Below, piece by piece: positions 7,757 to 17,937 of a DNA stretch of 64,000 nucleotides. Where the stretch lies: positions 1,302,001-1,366,000 of the forward strand of contig CAVYRO010000002.1 in assembly GCA_963771005.1 (NCBI GenBank), read 5' to 3'. The notes beneath the pieces are model-generated. The model worked only from the letters and a program-made list of their open reading frames with translations, was not told the origin of the DNA and made no database searches. This DNA comes from DASQZK01 sp963771005. Its GTDB lineage: Bacteria; Bacteroidota; Bacteroidia; Bacteroidales; GCA-2748055. The translations under genes and the position numbers were made by a program. The stretch's first letter is position 1, and each line of letters starts with the position of its first letter.

Positions 7757-9373
7757 ATGCAAAGAATTGAAAAATGGACAGAGGTTTATGATCAGCTCCT
7801 GAAATCCGACCAGGTACATGCACTGGAACCTATAGAGCTGGAAAGACTTGCATTGGCCGCTTTCTTTACAGGGAGAGATACGGAAAGTTTCCAGGTACTG
7901 GAACGGGCTCACCAGGGTTACCTGCACCGGGAGGAAACGGATCAGGCGGTACGTTGTGCTTTTTGGCTGGGATTGATGCTCATGAATGCTGGAGAAAGAG
8001 CAAGGGGTAGTGGATGGATTGCCAGGGGCCAAAGGCTTCTTGGTGATGAGCCAGGACCAGACTGTGTAGAGAAAGGTCTGCTGCTGATTCCCGCAGCGCT
8101 TGGAGCGCTCGCCTCTGGGAATGGCGCCCGCGCACAAAAACTTTTCGGGAGGGTCGAATCAATCGGAGAACAATTTCGCAATGCCGACCTGATCGCCCTT
8201 GGACGGCTGGGGCTTGGTCAGGCAATGATCCAACAAGGGGATGTGACCGGGGGAATAAAACTACTCGATGAAACGATGATAACCATTGAAACCGAAGTCG
8301 TCTTTCCTCTCGTAAACGGGATCGTTTACTGTGCAGTCATTGAAAGCTGCCGGAAAGTCTGGGACCTTAGAAGAGCACAGGAGTGGACATCCGCGTTGAC
8401 GAGATGGTGTGATGCACAACCGGACATGGTACCATTCCGGGGGGAGTGCCTGGTGCGAAGGGCTGAAATCATCCAATTTCACGGAGATTGGCCCAAAGCT
8501 CTCCAGGAAACAGTGTATGCATGTGATCTGTTGACGCAATACCCGAATGAACCTGCAGCCGGAAATGCATATTACCGCAAGGCCGAGTTATACCGTTTAG
8601 TAGGAGATTTTGAAGAGGCAGAAGACTCCTATCGCGAAGCTGCCAAACGGGGCAGAAAACCACAACCCGGCCTATCATTGCTTCGATTGCTCCAGGGATT
8701 GAATAATGCTGCGGAAACTTCCATCAGAAATACCTTACGGGAAACAAAGGATATAAAAAAACGTGCAGAACTTCTCCCGGCGGTCGTAAATATCATGATA
8801 GCTGTGAAAAAGAACGAAGAAGCGCTTGAAGCTGCAAAGGAATTAGGTGAGATTACTCAAAAATTTGATGCCCCCTATCTCAACGCAATGTCCTCATATT
8901 GCCAGGGAGCTGTTTTTCTTGCAGAAGGTAATTTTCAACCTGCCCTGGAATATTTACAAAAAGCAATGAAACTCTGGAATACCTTACAGCTTCCTTATGA
9001 ATCTGCATGTACCAAAGAACTGAAAGGGCTCGTTTACCGTGCATTACAAGATAAAGACAATTCAGATGCAGAACTGTCAGCTGCGAAATGGATTTTTGAA
9101 CAACTCAAAGCGCTCCCCGATCTGGAACGGGTAGATCGATTGCTGAATAAGAATCAGGAACACGAGTCCCATGGACTGACACTTCGGGAATTACAGGTAT
9201 TGCGTCTGGTGGCATCCGGAAAATCTAATAAATCGATTGCCGGTGAATTGTTCATCAGTGAGCGCACGGTTGACCGTCATGTGAGTAATATTTTCAATAA
9301 GCTGGTTGTTTCTTCACGTGTTGAGGCGACCGCTTTCGCCCTGAAAAATAAAATTCTGGATCCTGAAAGCTGA
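7757..9373 (+). CDS. LuxR-family transcriptional regulator with TPR-like sensor region
   Basis: About 538 residues. The first ~460 form alpha-helical repeats of TPR type (for example YYRKAELYRLVGDFEEAEDSYREAAKRG and YCQGAVFLAEGNFQPALEYLQKAM), with no P-loop ATPase motif. The last ~65 are a GerE/LuxR helix-turn-helix: LTLRELQVLRLVASGKSNKSIA, then SERTVDRHVSNIFNKL. The architecture resembles MalT/LuxR regulators that lack the NTPase part. GTG at 7754 is directly followed by ATG at 7757; the ATG is preferred. It stands alone, with no obvious target nearby except perhaps the monooxygenase 330 bases downstream. The signal is unknown. Confidence 0.85.
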   Translation: MQRIEKWTEVYDQLLKSDQVHALEPIELERLALAAFFTGRDTESFQVLERAHQGYLHREETDQAVRCAFWLGLMLMNAGERARGSGWIARGQRLLGDEPGPDCVEKGLLLIPAALGALASGNGARAQKLFGRVESIGEQFRNADLIALGRLGLGQAMIQQGDVTGGIKLLDETMITIETEVVFPLVNGIVYCAVIESCRKVWDLRRAQEWTSALTRWCDAQPDMVPFRGECLVRRAEIIQFHGDWPKALQETVYACDLLTQYPNEPAAGNAYYRKAELYRLVGDFEEAEDSYREAAKRGRKPQPGLSLLRLLQGLNNAAETSIRNTLRETKDIKKRAELLPAVVNIMIAVKKNEEALEAAKELGEITQKFDAPYLNAMSSYCQGAVFLAEGNFQPALEYLQKAMKLWNTLQLPYESACTKELKGLVYRALQDKDNSDAELSAAKWIFEQLKALPDLERVDRLLNKNQEHESHGLTLRELQVLRLVASGKSNKSIAGELFISERTVDRHVSNIFNKLVVSSRVEATAFALKNKILDPES

Positions 9374-9590
9374 ACAAGTTCCGCTGGACCGCTATCCTGT
9401 TGATCCGCTTAATTCTCTCTATTTTATCCTGTTTTTTCCTTCTCATGGGTAGAATTACCCATTTTACCTTATTCCGGATAATTGGGTAATCTTACCGATG
9501 CGATATAACCTGCTGCAATTGTATTTTTGCATTTATAATGATGAGAGATGATGGGCGAATGATGGAGATCGATGAAAGATCGATGTATGA

Positions 9591-9664
9591 ACTTCATAAC
9601 CTCATAACTTCATAACCTCATAACCTCATAACCCCATAACCCCATAACTTCATAACTTCATTAC
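9591..9664 (+). repeat. CATAACYT octamer array
   Basis: About nine tandem octamers of CATAAC plus CT, TT or CC lie in the gap between the LuxR-type gene and the monooxygenase gene. The same unit forms a larger array at 25255-25376, and its near-complement forms the array at 25141-25239. The array starts about 110 bases before the downstream start codon. The rest of the gap (9374-9590) shows no gene. Confidence 0.85.
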
Positions 9665-9702
9665 CGTTACGAACGAAAATTAAATGAATAAATACAAAAG
9701 AT

Positions 9703-10824
9703 ATGAATGAGAGAAAATTTGATACCGTAATTATAGGTGGCGGACAGGCAGGTCTGGCAACAGCCTGGCACCTCACCCACCTAAATATACCCTATGTCAT
9801 CCTGGATGAGAACAACAGAGTCGGAGCCGCCTGGAGGAAAAGGTGGAATTCTCTCCACCTGTTCACGCCGGGTCGCTATGATAATTTACCCGGCATGCCA
9901 TATCCCGGACCTCCCGGATCGCATCCGGGTAAGGACGATATTGCAGACTACCTTGAGGCTTACGCTTCCCGGTTTGGATTTCCTGTAAAAACCGGTATGA
10001 AGGTAGTCCGGGTTAGTGCTGAAGGGAATCACTATAATATTGAAACCAAAAATGAAATGATCTCTGCACATAATGTGATCGTGGCAACAGGGCCCTTTCA
10101 TCATCCACGTATCCCTGAATTTGCTGACGGGTTGGACCCGCACATTCTCCAGATGCATTCCTCAGCATACAAATCGCCGTCCCAGGTTCAGGATGGCCCT
10201 GTGCTCGTTGTCGGGGCAGGCCAATCGGGAGCCGAGATCGCCTTGGATCTGGCCCCGGCCCATAAGATATGGCTTTCAGGCAGGGATGTAGGAGAGGAAC
10301 CTGCTTTTCGGGATAATTTTTCCGGCCACCTTATCTCTGCGATCATGGTTTTTGCTGCCACAAAGATATTGAACGTAGCCAATCCTCTGGGACGAAAGAT
10401 GCGTAAACACTTCTTTTATCCACGACGAGGTATCCCCCGGGCTGGTGGCACAAGGAAGCGCTTACAAAAGGCCGGTGCTGAATGGGTGGGACGTACAAAC
10501 GGAACAAGTGACGGCTACCCGAAGCTGGATGACGGACAAATCCTGAAAGTGAAAAATGTTATCTGGTGTACGGGATTCATGACGGATTACAGTTGGATCG
10601 ATCTCCCCATTTTTGACGATTTTGGTTTTCCGGTACACAAAGGTGGAATTGTGCATGAACAACCGGGTTTGTATTTCATAGGAATGCCCTTCCAACGTAC
10701 CCTAAGTTCATCGCTGCTCTTGGGTGTGGGCAGGGATGCCAGTTATATCGCCAGTCATATCGCAGCTAAACGGGCTGTAAAAGAAGTGAACCATAAAAGT
10801 GGATATGCCTTAATGAATGGATGA
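9703..10824 (+). CDS. FAD/NAD(P)-dependent monooxygenase-like oxidoreductase
   Basis: This 373-residue flavoprotein of the flavin-containing monooxygenase/CzcO-ArsO class has two Rossmann motifs. One is for FAD near the N-terminus (VIIGGGQAGLATAWHLT) and one for NAD(P)H in the middle (VLVVGAGQSGAEIALDLA). An ATG motif typical of the class (NVIVATGPFHHPRIP) and a C-terminal VIWCTGF motif complete the pattern. Cytoplasmic, no signal. It probably oxidises a small nucleophilic substrate (N, S or As centre) or reduces a quinone; the substrate cannot be told from sequence or context. The start ATG at 9703 is supported by the immediate FAD motif. Confidence 0.88.
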   Translation: MNERKFDTVIIGGGQAGLATAWHLTHLNIPYVILDENNRVGAAWRKRWNSLHLFTPGRYDNLPGMPYPGPPGSHPGKDDIADYLEAYASRFGFPVKTGMKVVRVSAEGNHYNIETKNEMISAHNVIVATGPFHHPRIPEFADGLDPHILQMHSSAYKSPSQVQDGPVLVVGAGQSGAEIALDLAPAHKIWLSGRDVGEEPAFRDNFSGHLISAIMVFAATKILNVANPLGRKMRKHFFYPRRGIPRAGGTRKRLQKAGAEWVGRTNGTSDGYPKLDDGQILKVKNVIWCTGFMTDYSWIDLPIFDDFGFPVHKGGIVHEQPGLYFIGMPFQRTLSSSLLLGVGRDASYIASHIAAKRAVKEVNHKSGYALMNG

Positions 10825-10898
10825 TCGTTGATTTCAGTACCGTCACAAGAGCAGCCAGTTACGGCCCGCGTAAACCAAATTAATTGACGAACTCATTG

Positions 10899-11181
10899 AA
10901 GAATTTGGTGATTTGGTGAAGTGGAAGAGGAACGCGGATTTGACGGATTTGTGCGGATAATCACGGATGAAGAAAATTGGTGATTTGGTGATTTTAGTGA
11001 ATGAAGAGTCACGGTCACCTACCTAAAATCCGTGTTAATCTGTGTAATCCGTGAAAATCCGTGTTCCTCTTCCTTCAAACCATTTCAAACCATTTCAAAC
11101 AATCCCAAACAACTTTTTCTGTGATAATCTGTGAAATCTGTGGTGAAACTCCCGGAAGAATTTGGCGATTTGGTGATTTGG
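10899..11181. repeat. composite intergenic repeat block 1
   Basis: The block is built from words that recur in other gaps of this window: GAATTTGGTGATTTGGTGA, CGGATTTGACGGATTTGTGCGG, AATCCGTGTTCCTCTTC, a short CAAACCATTT array (11074-11110), and a ~50-bp phrase (TCTGTGATAATCTGTGAAAT and following) repeated almost exactly at about 15020-15070. No open frame is credible. The whole gap 10825-11459 lacks a gene; its right end is the TonB receptor upstream region. Confidence 0.8.
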
Positions 11182-11459
11182 ATTTTTTCATCGGGATCCG
11201 CATCCATCCGATTCCTTCCCCGAATTTTTTATAAGTATGTTTAAGAATATCCCTCCACACACCTTTAATCATTAATTTGTATCCTATTATTGCAACAAAG
11301 TTTTCTTTTTAAGAGAGAGAAGATTTCATCGAAAAAAGGTGAGATAAATTTAAAGGAAAATTAACACTGAATTTTCACTCGATTCTACAATGAGATATAC
11401 CTTTCATTTATTTTTGTCTCTGTTCCTTTTCCGGATGAAAGGAGAAAAATTTCTACCTG

Positions 11460-14400
11460 ATGAAAATCCAATTGACCCGTTTTAATAACCTACCAATCAA
11501 AAATTCTATGAAAAATGATTCCATTTTATTTCGTCAGCTGAGAATTTCGTTGCTGATAACAGGGATCCTACTGGCAGGCGTGAACCAGGTATTTGCACAG
11601 GTTACCACCGCCGGTATGAACGGAAAAGTTACAGATTCTGATGGCGCAGGACTTCCTGGTGCCACAGTGGTCGCTATTCACACTCCTTCCGGTTCCCAGT
11701 ACGGAACCATTACTGATGATGAGGGAAACTACAGGATCCCGAATATGAATGTCGGGGGTCCGTATGAAGTGACCATTTCATTTGTGGGATATGAGAGTTA
11801 CGTTAATAAAGAAGTGTATCTTAACCTGGGACAGACTTTCAGGTTAAATGCAGAATTAAGTCCGAAAACAGAAAATATCCAGGAAGTGGAGATTATCGGG
11901 ATCCGTAACAATATATTTGACGGAAACAGAACGGGGACTGAAACAAATGTCAGCTTGCACGAGATACAAAACATGCCATCTGTAGGGCGAAATTTTTCTG
12001 ATTATACACGTCTCACACCCCAGGCGAGAGTTACACAGCTGGGGGGTGTTGAGATTGCCGGTACAAATAACCGGTACAATTCGATCTTTATTGATGGAGC
12101 TGTTAACAATGACGTATTTGGATTGACCAATCAGGGAACCAACGGAGGACAAACGGGTATTTCGCCTTTTTCCATGGATATTATCGATCAGATATCCATT
12201 GATGTGGCTCCTTATGATATTAAACTGGGCGGATTTGCCGGTGCTGGCATAAACGCTGTCACTCGCAGGGGGACCAATGAAGTCGATGGTTCTGCTTATT
12301 ATATTACCCGGAATGAAAAAATGTCAGGTTTAACGCCAACCGATGACTCCGAAACAGAAAGAGAAAAACTAAATCCGTTCAGCTCGAATACCTATGGTTT
12401 CAGATTGGGCGGACCCATTGTTAACAACAAACTTTTCTTCTTTGTGAATGCTGAAATTCAGAAAGATGAGACCCCGCAGCCTTTTGAATTTTCAACTTAT
12501 AATGGCGCAGTGACGACTGCCGAGCTCTCCGAGCTGACCACGAAACTCAAAGGTTTTGGATATAATCCCGGCGGATATACCAATGTTACCAATTCACTGG
12601 ACGGTACCAAGATTTTTGCCCGGTTTGACTGGAACATAAACAAGAAATCCAAGCTCATGGTCCGTAACCAATACACGAAGGCCGTCCAGACTAGCCCGGC
12701 AAATTCAAATACCACAAACATCCGGTTTGCCAATGCCGGAATTTATTTCCCATCAACAACAAATTCTTCGGCCCTTGAACTAAAAAGTAATATAAACAGT
12801 GAGATGAGTAATAATCTCATCCTTGGCTACACCTCTGTTTTTGATGACCGCGACCCGATGGGAGGAAATTTTCCGTACGTCAGGATAAAAGACGGGACAT
12901 CAAATATTTATTTCGGTTCCGAAGAATTTTCCACGGGTAACCAATTGAGGCAGGATATCGTTACCCTCACCGACAACTTTGAGATCTACAGAGGTAAACA
13001 TACTTTTACTTTTGGGACACACAACGAATTCTACAAGATGTATAACCTTTTCATCCGTCAGAATTATGGTTCCTACCAGTTCAACAGCCTGAACGATTTC
13101 CTGACCGATCAGCCGGCTTACCAGTTTGACCGTACCTTTTCTGCAGTTGATGATGTTACCGGCGACGGCTCAAAGGCTGCCGCAGAATTCAATGCACTCC
13201 AGCTCGGTTTTTATGTACAGGATGAAATCCGTGTGACTGAGAATTTTAAACTGACTGCAGGTTTGCGGGCCGACATTCCCATGTTCCTTGATAAGCCTCC
13301 GGTAAATACCGATTTCAATGAAAATGTGATCCCCATCCTTGAAAATAGCGGCTGGGATCTTCACGATGCCAAAACGGGCCAGATGCCTGCTCCCACTATT
13401 ATGCTAAATCCGCGGCTCGGTTTCAATTACGATATATCCGGTGACGAGACTTTCCAGATCCGCGGGGGTGCAGGCTTGTTCACCAGCCGTATTCCCTATG
13501 TATGGCCGGGGGCATCATTTCAGAACAATGCCATTGTGACCGGTGGTATGCGTATTACCGCTGCAGGGTCACCTGAACTCATGTTTAATCCCGACTGGAA
13601 TAATCAACCGGTCCTGCCTCCCACCCAGCCTTCCGGACAGGTCGATATCTTCGCCAGGGATTTTAAATATCCCAAGGTGTTCAGAACCAGTCTGGCTGTG
13701 GATAAGAAGCTTCCCTGGGGATTGATTGGTACCGTGGATTTTATGTTCACTAAAAATATACATAACGTACTGTACTATAACCTGGCTTACCAAAAAACCG
13801 GCCATCTCACCGGAACTGGCGATGACCGTCCAATCTGGTCAAAGATCCCGCTGGGTAACGATCCGAATACAGGCATAGCCAGGAAATATACAGATATCAT
13901 GCTGGGAACAAATACAAATAAGGGGTACAGCTATAACTTTACGGCACAACTGGTTAAGAACTTTGATCACGGGTTCAGCGGTAGCCTGGCTTATTCACTG
14001 GGACATGCAAAATCCATGAATGACGGGGTATCATCCCAGAACTCATCGCAGTGGCGCGTTCCCAATGTCCGTGGGAAGAATGACCTGGACCTGGCCACAT
14101 CCGATTTCGATATGGGTTCCCGTATCGTAGGGTTTATTACGTACCGGAGAGAGTACATTAAACATGCAGCCACTACCATTTCCTTATTCTATACAGGTCA
14201 GTCCGGACCCACCTTCTCTTATGGCTATGCCGATGGTTCTTCAACCTACCTGGGTGAAGATAACCAGAGCCTCGAACTTATGTATGTTCCGAAAGATCAG
14301 TCCGATATTCACCTGGTAGATATTACCGTGAGCGGAAATACGCTGACGGCCGCTCAACAATGGTCGAATCTAGATGCCTTTATCAAAGGAGACGACTACC

Positions 14401-14768
14401 TGAATTCACGTCGTGGACAATACGTAGAACGAAATTCAGAGAGAGTGCCTTTCACGAATATCTTCGACCTCCGGATCTCTCAGGATATCTTTACCGATCT
14501 CGGTGGAAAGCAAAATACGCTCCAGATCTCCTTTGATATCTTCAATCTGGGTAACCTCCTGAATAAAGACTGGGGTCGTATTTATTATTCTTCCGGCGCT
14601 TATTACAATAACTATCCTCTGGTCAAATTCGAAGGGTTTGAATCCGATAATACCACGCCGACTTTTTCCTTCCAGAAACCCAAAGGCGAAACCTGGGCCA
14701 TTGATGACTCCGGTTTACTGAGTTCACGGTGGCAGGGACAGCTCACCTTGAGATATATTTTCCAATAG
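11460..14768 (+). CDS. TonB-dependent receptor (Oar-like, CarboxypepD_reg domain)
   Basis: A large outer-membrane transporter/receptor of up to 1102 residues. After a signal peptide (ISLLITGILLAGVNQVFAQ) comes a carboxypeptidase-regulatory-like beta domain (GKVTDSDGAGLPGATVVAI ... FVGYES), then a plug domain (NMPSVGRNFSDYTRLTPQ, NSIFIDGAVNNDVFG), then a long beta-barrel ending in an aromatic residue pattern (LTLRYIFQ). It fits the Oar-like subgroup, which lacks a neighbouring SusD; none is seen here. The start may be ATG 11460 or ATG 11508; the latter gives a more usual signal peptide length. The substrate is unknown, possibly peptides, siderophores or export-related cargo. It stands alone between two repeat blocks. 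Confidence 0.92.
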   Translation: MKIQLTRFNNLPIKNSMKNDSILFRQLRISLLITGILLAGVNQVFAQVTTAGMNGKVTDSDGAGLPGATVVAIHTPSGSQYGTITDDEGNYRIPNMNVGGPYEVTISFVGYESYVNKEVYLNLGQTFRLNAELSPKTENIQEVEIIGIRNNIFDGNRTGTETNVSLHEIQNMPSVGRNFSDYTRLTPQARVTQLGGVEIAGTNNRYNSIFIDGAVNNDVFGLTNQGTNGGQTGISPFSMDIIDQISIDVAPYDIKLGGFAGAGINAVTRRGTNEVDGSAYYITRNEKMSGLTPTDDSETEREKLNPFSSNTYGFRLGGPIVNNKLFFFVNAEIQKDETPQPFEFSTYNGAVTTAELSELTTKLKGFGYNPGGYTNVTNSLDGTKIFARFDWNINKKSKLMVRNQYTKAVQTSPANSNTTNIRFANAGIYFPSTTNSSALELKSNINSEMSNNLILGYTSVFDDRDPMGGNFPYVRIKDGTSNIYFGSEEFSTGNQLRQDIVTLTDNFEIYRGKHTFTFGTHNEFYKMYNLFIRQNYGSYQFNSLNDFLTDQPAYQFDRTFSAVDDVTGDGSKAAAEFNALQLGFYVQDEIRVTENFKLTAGLRADIPMFLDKPPVNTDFNENVIPILENSGWDLHDAKTGQMPAPTIMLNPRLGFNYDISGDETFQIRGGAGLFTSRIPYVWPGASFQNNAIVTGGMRITAAGSPELMFNPDWNNQPVLPPTQPSGQVDIFARDFKYPKVFRTSLAVDKKLPWGLIGTVDFMFTKNIHNVLYYNLAYQKTGHLTGTGDDRPIWSKIPLGNDPNTGIARKYTDIMLGTNTNKGYSYNFTAQLVKNFDHGFSGSLAYSLGHAKSMNDGVSSQNSSQWRVPNVRGKNDLDLATSDFDMGSRIVGFITYRREYIKHAATTISLFYTGQSGPTFSYGYADGSSTYLGEDNQSLELMYVPKDQSDIHLVDITVSGNTLTAAQQWSNLDAFIKGDDYLNSRRGQYVERNSERVPFTNIFDLRISQDIFTDLGGKQNTLQISFDIFNLGNLLNKDWGRIYYSSGAYYNNYPLVKFEGFESDNTTPTFSFQKPKGETWAIDDSGLLSSRWQGQLTLRYIFQ

Positions 14769-14825
14769 ACGGAATGTTGGTTCTTCGCAGGGATAGGTCG
14801 TGACCTGTCCTACCGCAGGGATAGG

Positions 14826-15207
14826 AAGAATTTGGTGATTTGTTGATTTGTTGATTTGTTGAATGGGGTCGAAACCACTTCAAACCATTTTAAACCACTT
14901 CAAACCATCGTTGCGCACCTACGGAGCGCCGGGAACGTGCATTCATATTTAGCTATCGATATTAGCCACCTACGGAGGCTTCCCGAACAAACCATCTAAT
15001 ACATTCTGAAACCACCTGAAACAACTTTTTCTGTGATAATCTGTGAAATCTGTGGTGAAACTCCCCGAAGAATTTGACGATTTGTTGATTTGTTGATTTG
15101 TTGAATGGAGTTCAAACCATCTGAGACAATCTGAAACCACCTCAAACCATTTCAAACCATTTCAAACCATTTCAAACCATTTCAAACCACCTCAAACAAT
15201 CTGAAAA
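14826..15207. repeat. composite intergenic repeat block 2
   Basis: This fills most of the gap between the convergent TonB receptor and the cytochrome gene. It has TTGTTGATTTGTTGATTTG units (14836-14862 and about 15070-15103), CAAACCATTT/CAAACCACTT arrays (14871-14908 and 15111-15207), and the TCTGTGATAATCTGTGAAAT phrase also found in block 1. The last array runs to four bases before the stop codon of the cytochrome gene at 15211. No gene is seen. Confidence 0.8.
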
Positions 15208-15210
15208 AAA

Positions 15211-17937
15211 CTACCACCCAGGTAAAATACATTTCCCGCTTCTCTGTTGAAGCACTCCTTTGTAATCGGTCAGGGAACGCTGCATGACCATCGAGTTGTC
15301 CCGGTGACAGGTTAAACAGGCACCTACGGTCAGTATCTTTTTCTGCAATTCGACATCAAACGGGGCTACACCGGTCCGGGTAGAAACAACACCGGTTCGG
15401 TCACTTAGAAATCCTGTCCAGGCGTCACCGGGCAGCCCGTCGTGCGGATCGTCTTCATAAAGCGCCTCAAAAGTCCAGTCCCCTTTTCCATTTTCAATAG
15501 TATAGGTTAGTTCCCCTTCACCAAAACCCAGGGCAACCGGGTTATTATGACAACTCTTGCAGTCTCTCCCTGCGGCAGAGGTCGTATGCGGAGCTACCGG
15601 GGCAAACAGCCGGTGAAAAATTAAAGAATCTCCTTTTTCATGGGTAAATGATTTTTTGTCTATGGTCAGTACCATGCCGGGAATGACAGGGACGACTTCC
15701 TTATGATTTCCGGCGATCCGTATCCCCAGTGCCGGTTTAACGGCTGAATAACTACCCGTATATTCCACCCAGCTGCCTTTTATTTCCCGGTTACGTATCA
15801 TGTCATAACCGGCGATCTCCGGATCATACGAATTGTGACAGCCTATACAGGCCGGGGCCCATGAACTGTGACAGCTTGAGCATGAAAGGCTGGCATGCGC
15901 ATTCTCACGGTTACAAACAGGAGCTGGTGGTTTCATAACACTCTTTACAGCCGTGTTTTTGGTGAGGAATATTGCGGAATCATTTTCAAAAAATGTATTG
16001 ATCAAAGCATGTCCGTGTTTATGGGTTTTCAGGAATTGTTTGTCGCTGACCTTCCCAAAACGCAATGATGCGATGATTGCAGACTCTTCATCCAGATCTG
16101 CTGTGCCAACTGTTAATGGGATACCGGTAAAATGACAATCCGTACACTGAACGTCCTCCTGGTCTTCTTCATGAGCATATAGTTTACCATCGCCCATCAA
16201 TTCGTAGGAATGGTGACAGTCGATACATTCAAGTCCCAGTTTATGGTGGACATCTTCCGGTTCCCGCGTGAATACGCGGCTGTACTCAACAAGCCGGTAA
16301 TTGAGGCTGTCTGGCATTCCGTCCGCTTCCAGGGTCGTTTCATGCCATCCCGCGTAATTGGTTGAAATTCGTCCGGAACGGCTGTGACACCCGAAACAAT
16401 GGTTATCCGAAACCTTTAAACTTACCGAGGGATGCATTTTCATGAGGGTACCGGGGCTTTGTACCAATTCGTTTTCAGCCTCCGGACTGTAATTCAGATG
16501 ACAGGCCAGGCATCCTCCCCCCCTGCTCATTTCAGTTATCGGACCAAATTCGGTTTTCGGGTTTCCCAGGTGACATCGCACACAGAGATTTTTCAGATGA
16601 ACATCGCCTGCCGATTTCCCAAGGTGATGGACATCAGTAAGGTTATCGGGGTTGCCTTGCTCATTGAACACGAACCGGTCGACGCTGATCATACCGCTAA
16701 GGGTAGACATCAATCCCGTCGGCACGCGTGCTGCAATATCCGGGTGGCACTGGCCGGTTCCGCAGGATTGCTCCGCTGTCGCCAGATTTCCGGGATTAAG
16801 GATCATATTCCGGTGAGCCCGGGATTTATTTGTGGCGAAGGCATCTCCTCCATGACAGGAAAAACAACCAATGGCCTCGGGCCGGTGTGATTCCGTGAAA
16901 CCATGCGTTTCTTTGTGGCAGACCAGGCAACTCTCTTTCCTTCCCATTATCTCAGGAGAACCGGCTGCATCCTGAATACTAAAATCAGGCGAGAAATTTA
17001 CCCCTGACGACTTGAAATTATGCAAAACCGAGTACCGGTAATTCTGAGAACCCGGAGTTGACCAGGTCCAACCTTCGCCCCTGAAAAACAGCCCGATGAT
17101 GGTCAATAACAAATAAAACCCTGTAAAAACCAACAAGCTTCTTTTGCTCAAAAAAACGATTTTCCCTTTTCCGGCATTGACAATGTAAATCAAGATCAGT
17201 ACTGCCAGAAACAGCAACAAAGACCATTCGGGATGACTAAGCCAATGCAGTATTTCCTGGTATCCGACGAAATACCAGGGACCTTTGACAGTAGGATTGA
17301 TGTTGTCATGCAGGGGTGCACTAAAAAAACAACTCAGGATAACCATGGCAAAAAAAGAAAGGAGAAAGTTTTGTAGGGACGGCCAGAATTTCCGGCTGTG
17401 TTCAATCATTATGATGGTGACAAAAACCGTAAATGTGGCAATGTGGTGTACATATATAAGCTGGAAACTTCCCGGATCACCCAAAAATGAATATGCAAGC
17501 GACGTTCCGATGAGAGGGATGCGTTGCGCCAGTGTCTCGAGGATCTGTCTTGCCTGTATACTGTCGGCATCGCCTTTCAACAGAAATCCCGTGATCATAG
17601 CCAGAAAAATAATCAAAACCCCGGCGCTTAACCGCCAGGCCATTCCTTTCATCATACCGATCCTCTCCCTATAATGGAAATGATCGTAAATATGTATCAA
17701 GCTTAATATCAGGAAGAACTGTGCACTCCAAAAATGAAGGTTCCGTATCACTACCGCCCATGGATTGCTCACTATGAATCCACTAATGCTTAGATAAGGC
17801 ATTTTAACATCGAAAGGTACAGCCAACAGTACTCCTGATACAAGAACAATCCAGAACATCGACAAAGCCAGCGTCCCATATGTCAACTTTTCCCTGTTCA
17901 CGTTCCCTTTATCCGTTAATTTCGATATGAGTGCCAT
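15211..17937 (-). CDS. cytochrome b fused to a twelve-heme cytochrome c
   Basis: This 908-residue quinol-oxidising subunit has a membrane cytochrome b domain (residues 1-290) with histidine pairs in two helices (His68/His82; His164 or 165/His180) and the PWYFVG segment typical of subunit IV-like parts. From Cys337 to about residue 875 the protein is a soluble multiheme domain with eleven CXXCH motifs and one CX4CH motif (SCGTGQCH), twelve hemes in all if every site is filled. The Rieske gene lies directly upstream, with the two frames overlapping by 29 bases, so the two should form a Rieske/cytochrome b complex. It would pass menaquinol electrons to periplasmic acceptors through the heme wire. 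The fusion replaces a separate cytochrome c1/f. Confidence 0.9.
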   Translation of the reverse strand: MALISKLTDKGNVNREKLTYGTLALSMFWIVLVSGVLLAVPFDVKMPYLSISGFIVSNPWAVVIRNLHFWSAQFFLILSLIHIYDHFHYRERIGMMKGMAWRLSAGVLIIFLAMITGFLLKGDADSIQARQILETLAQRIPLIGTSLAYSFLGDPGSFQLIYVHHIATFTVFVTIIMIEHSRKFWPSLQNFLLSFFAMVILSCFFSAPLHDNINPTVKGPWYFVGYQEILHWLSHPEWSLLLFLAVLILIYIVNAGKGKIVFLSKRSLLVFTGFYLLLTIIGLFFRGEGWTWSTPGSQNYRYSVLHNFKSSGVNFSPDFSIQDAAGSPEIMGRKESCLVCHKETHGFTESHRPEAIGCFSCHGGDAFATNKSRAHRNMILNPGNLATAEQSCGTGQCHPDIAARVPTGLMSTLSGMISVDRFVFNEQGNPDNLTDVHHLGKSAGDVHLKNLCVRCHLGNPKTEFGPITEMSRGGGCLACHLNYSPEAENELVQSPGTLMKMHPSVSLKVSDNHCFGCHSRSGRISTNYAGWHETTLEADGMPDSLNYRLVEYSRVFTREPEDVHHKLGLECIDCHHSYELMGDGKLYAHEEDQEDVQCTDCHFTGIPLTVGTADLDEESAIIASLRFGKVSDKQFLKTHKHGHALINTFFENDSAIFLTKNTAVKSVMKPPAPVCNRENAHASLSCSSCHSSWAPACIGCHNSYDPEIAGYDMIRNREIKGSWVEYTGSYSAVKPALGIRIAGNHKEVVPVIPGMVLTIDKKSFTHEKGDSLIFHRLFAPVAPHTTSAAGRDCKSCHNNPVALGFGEGELTYTIENGKGDWTFEALYEDDPHDGLPGDAWTGFLSDRTGVVSTRTGVAPFDVELQKKILTVGACLTCHRDNSMVMQRSLTDYKGVLQQRSGKCILPGW

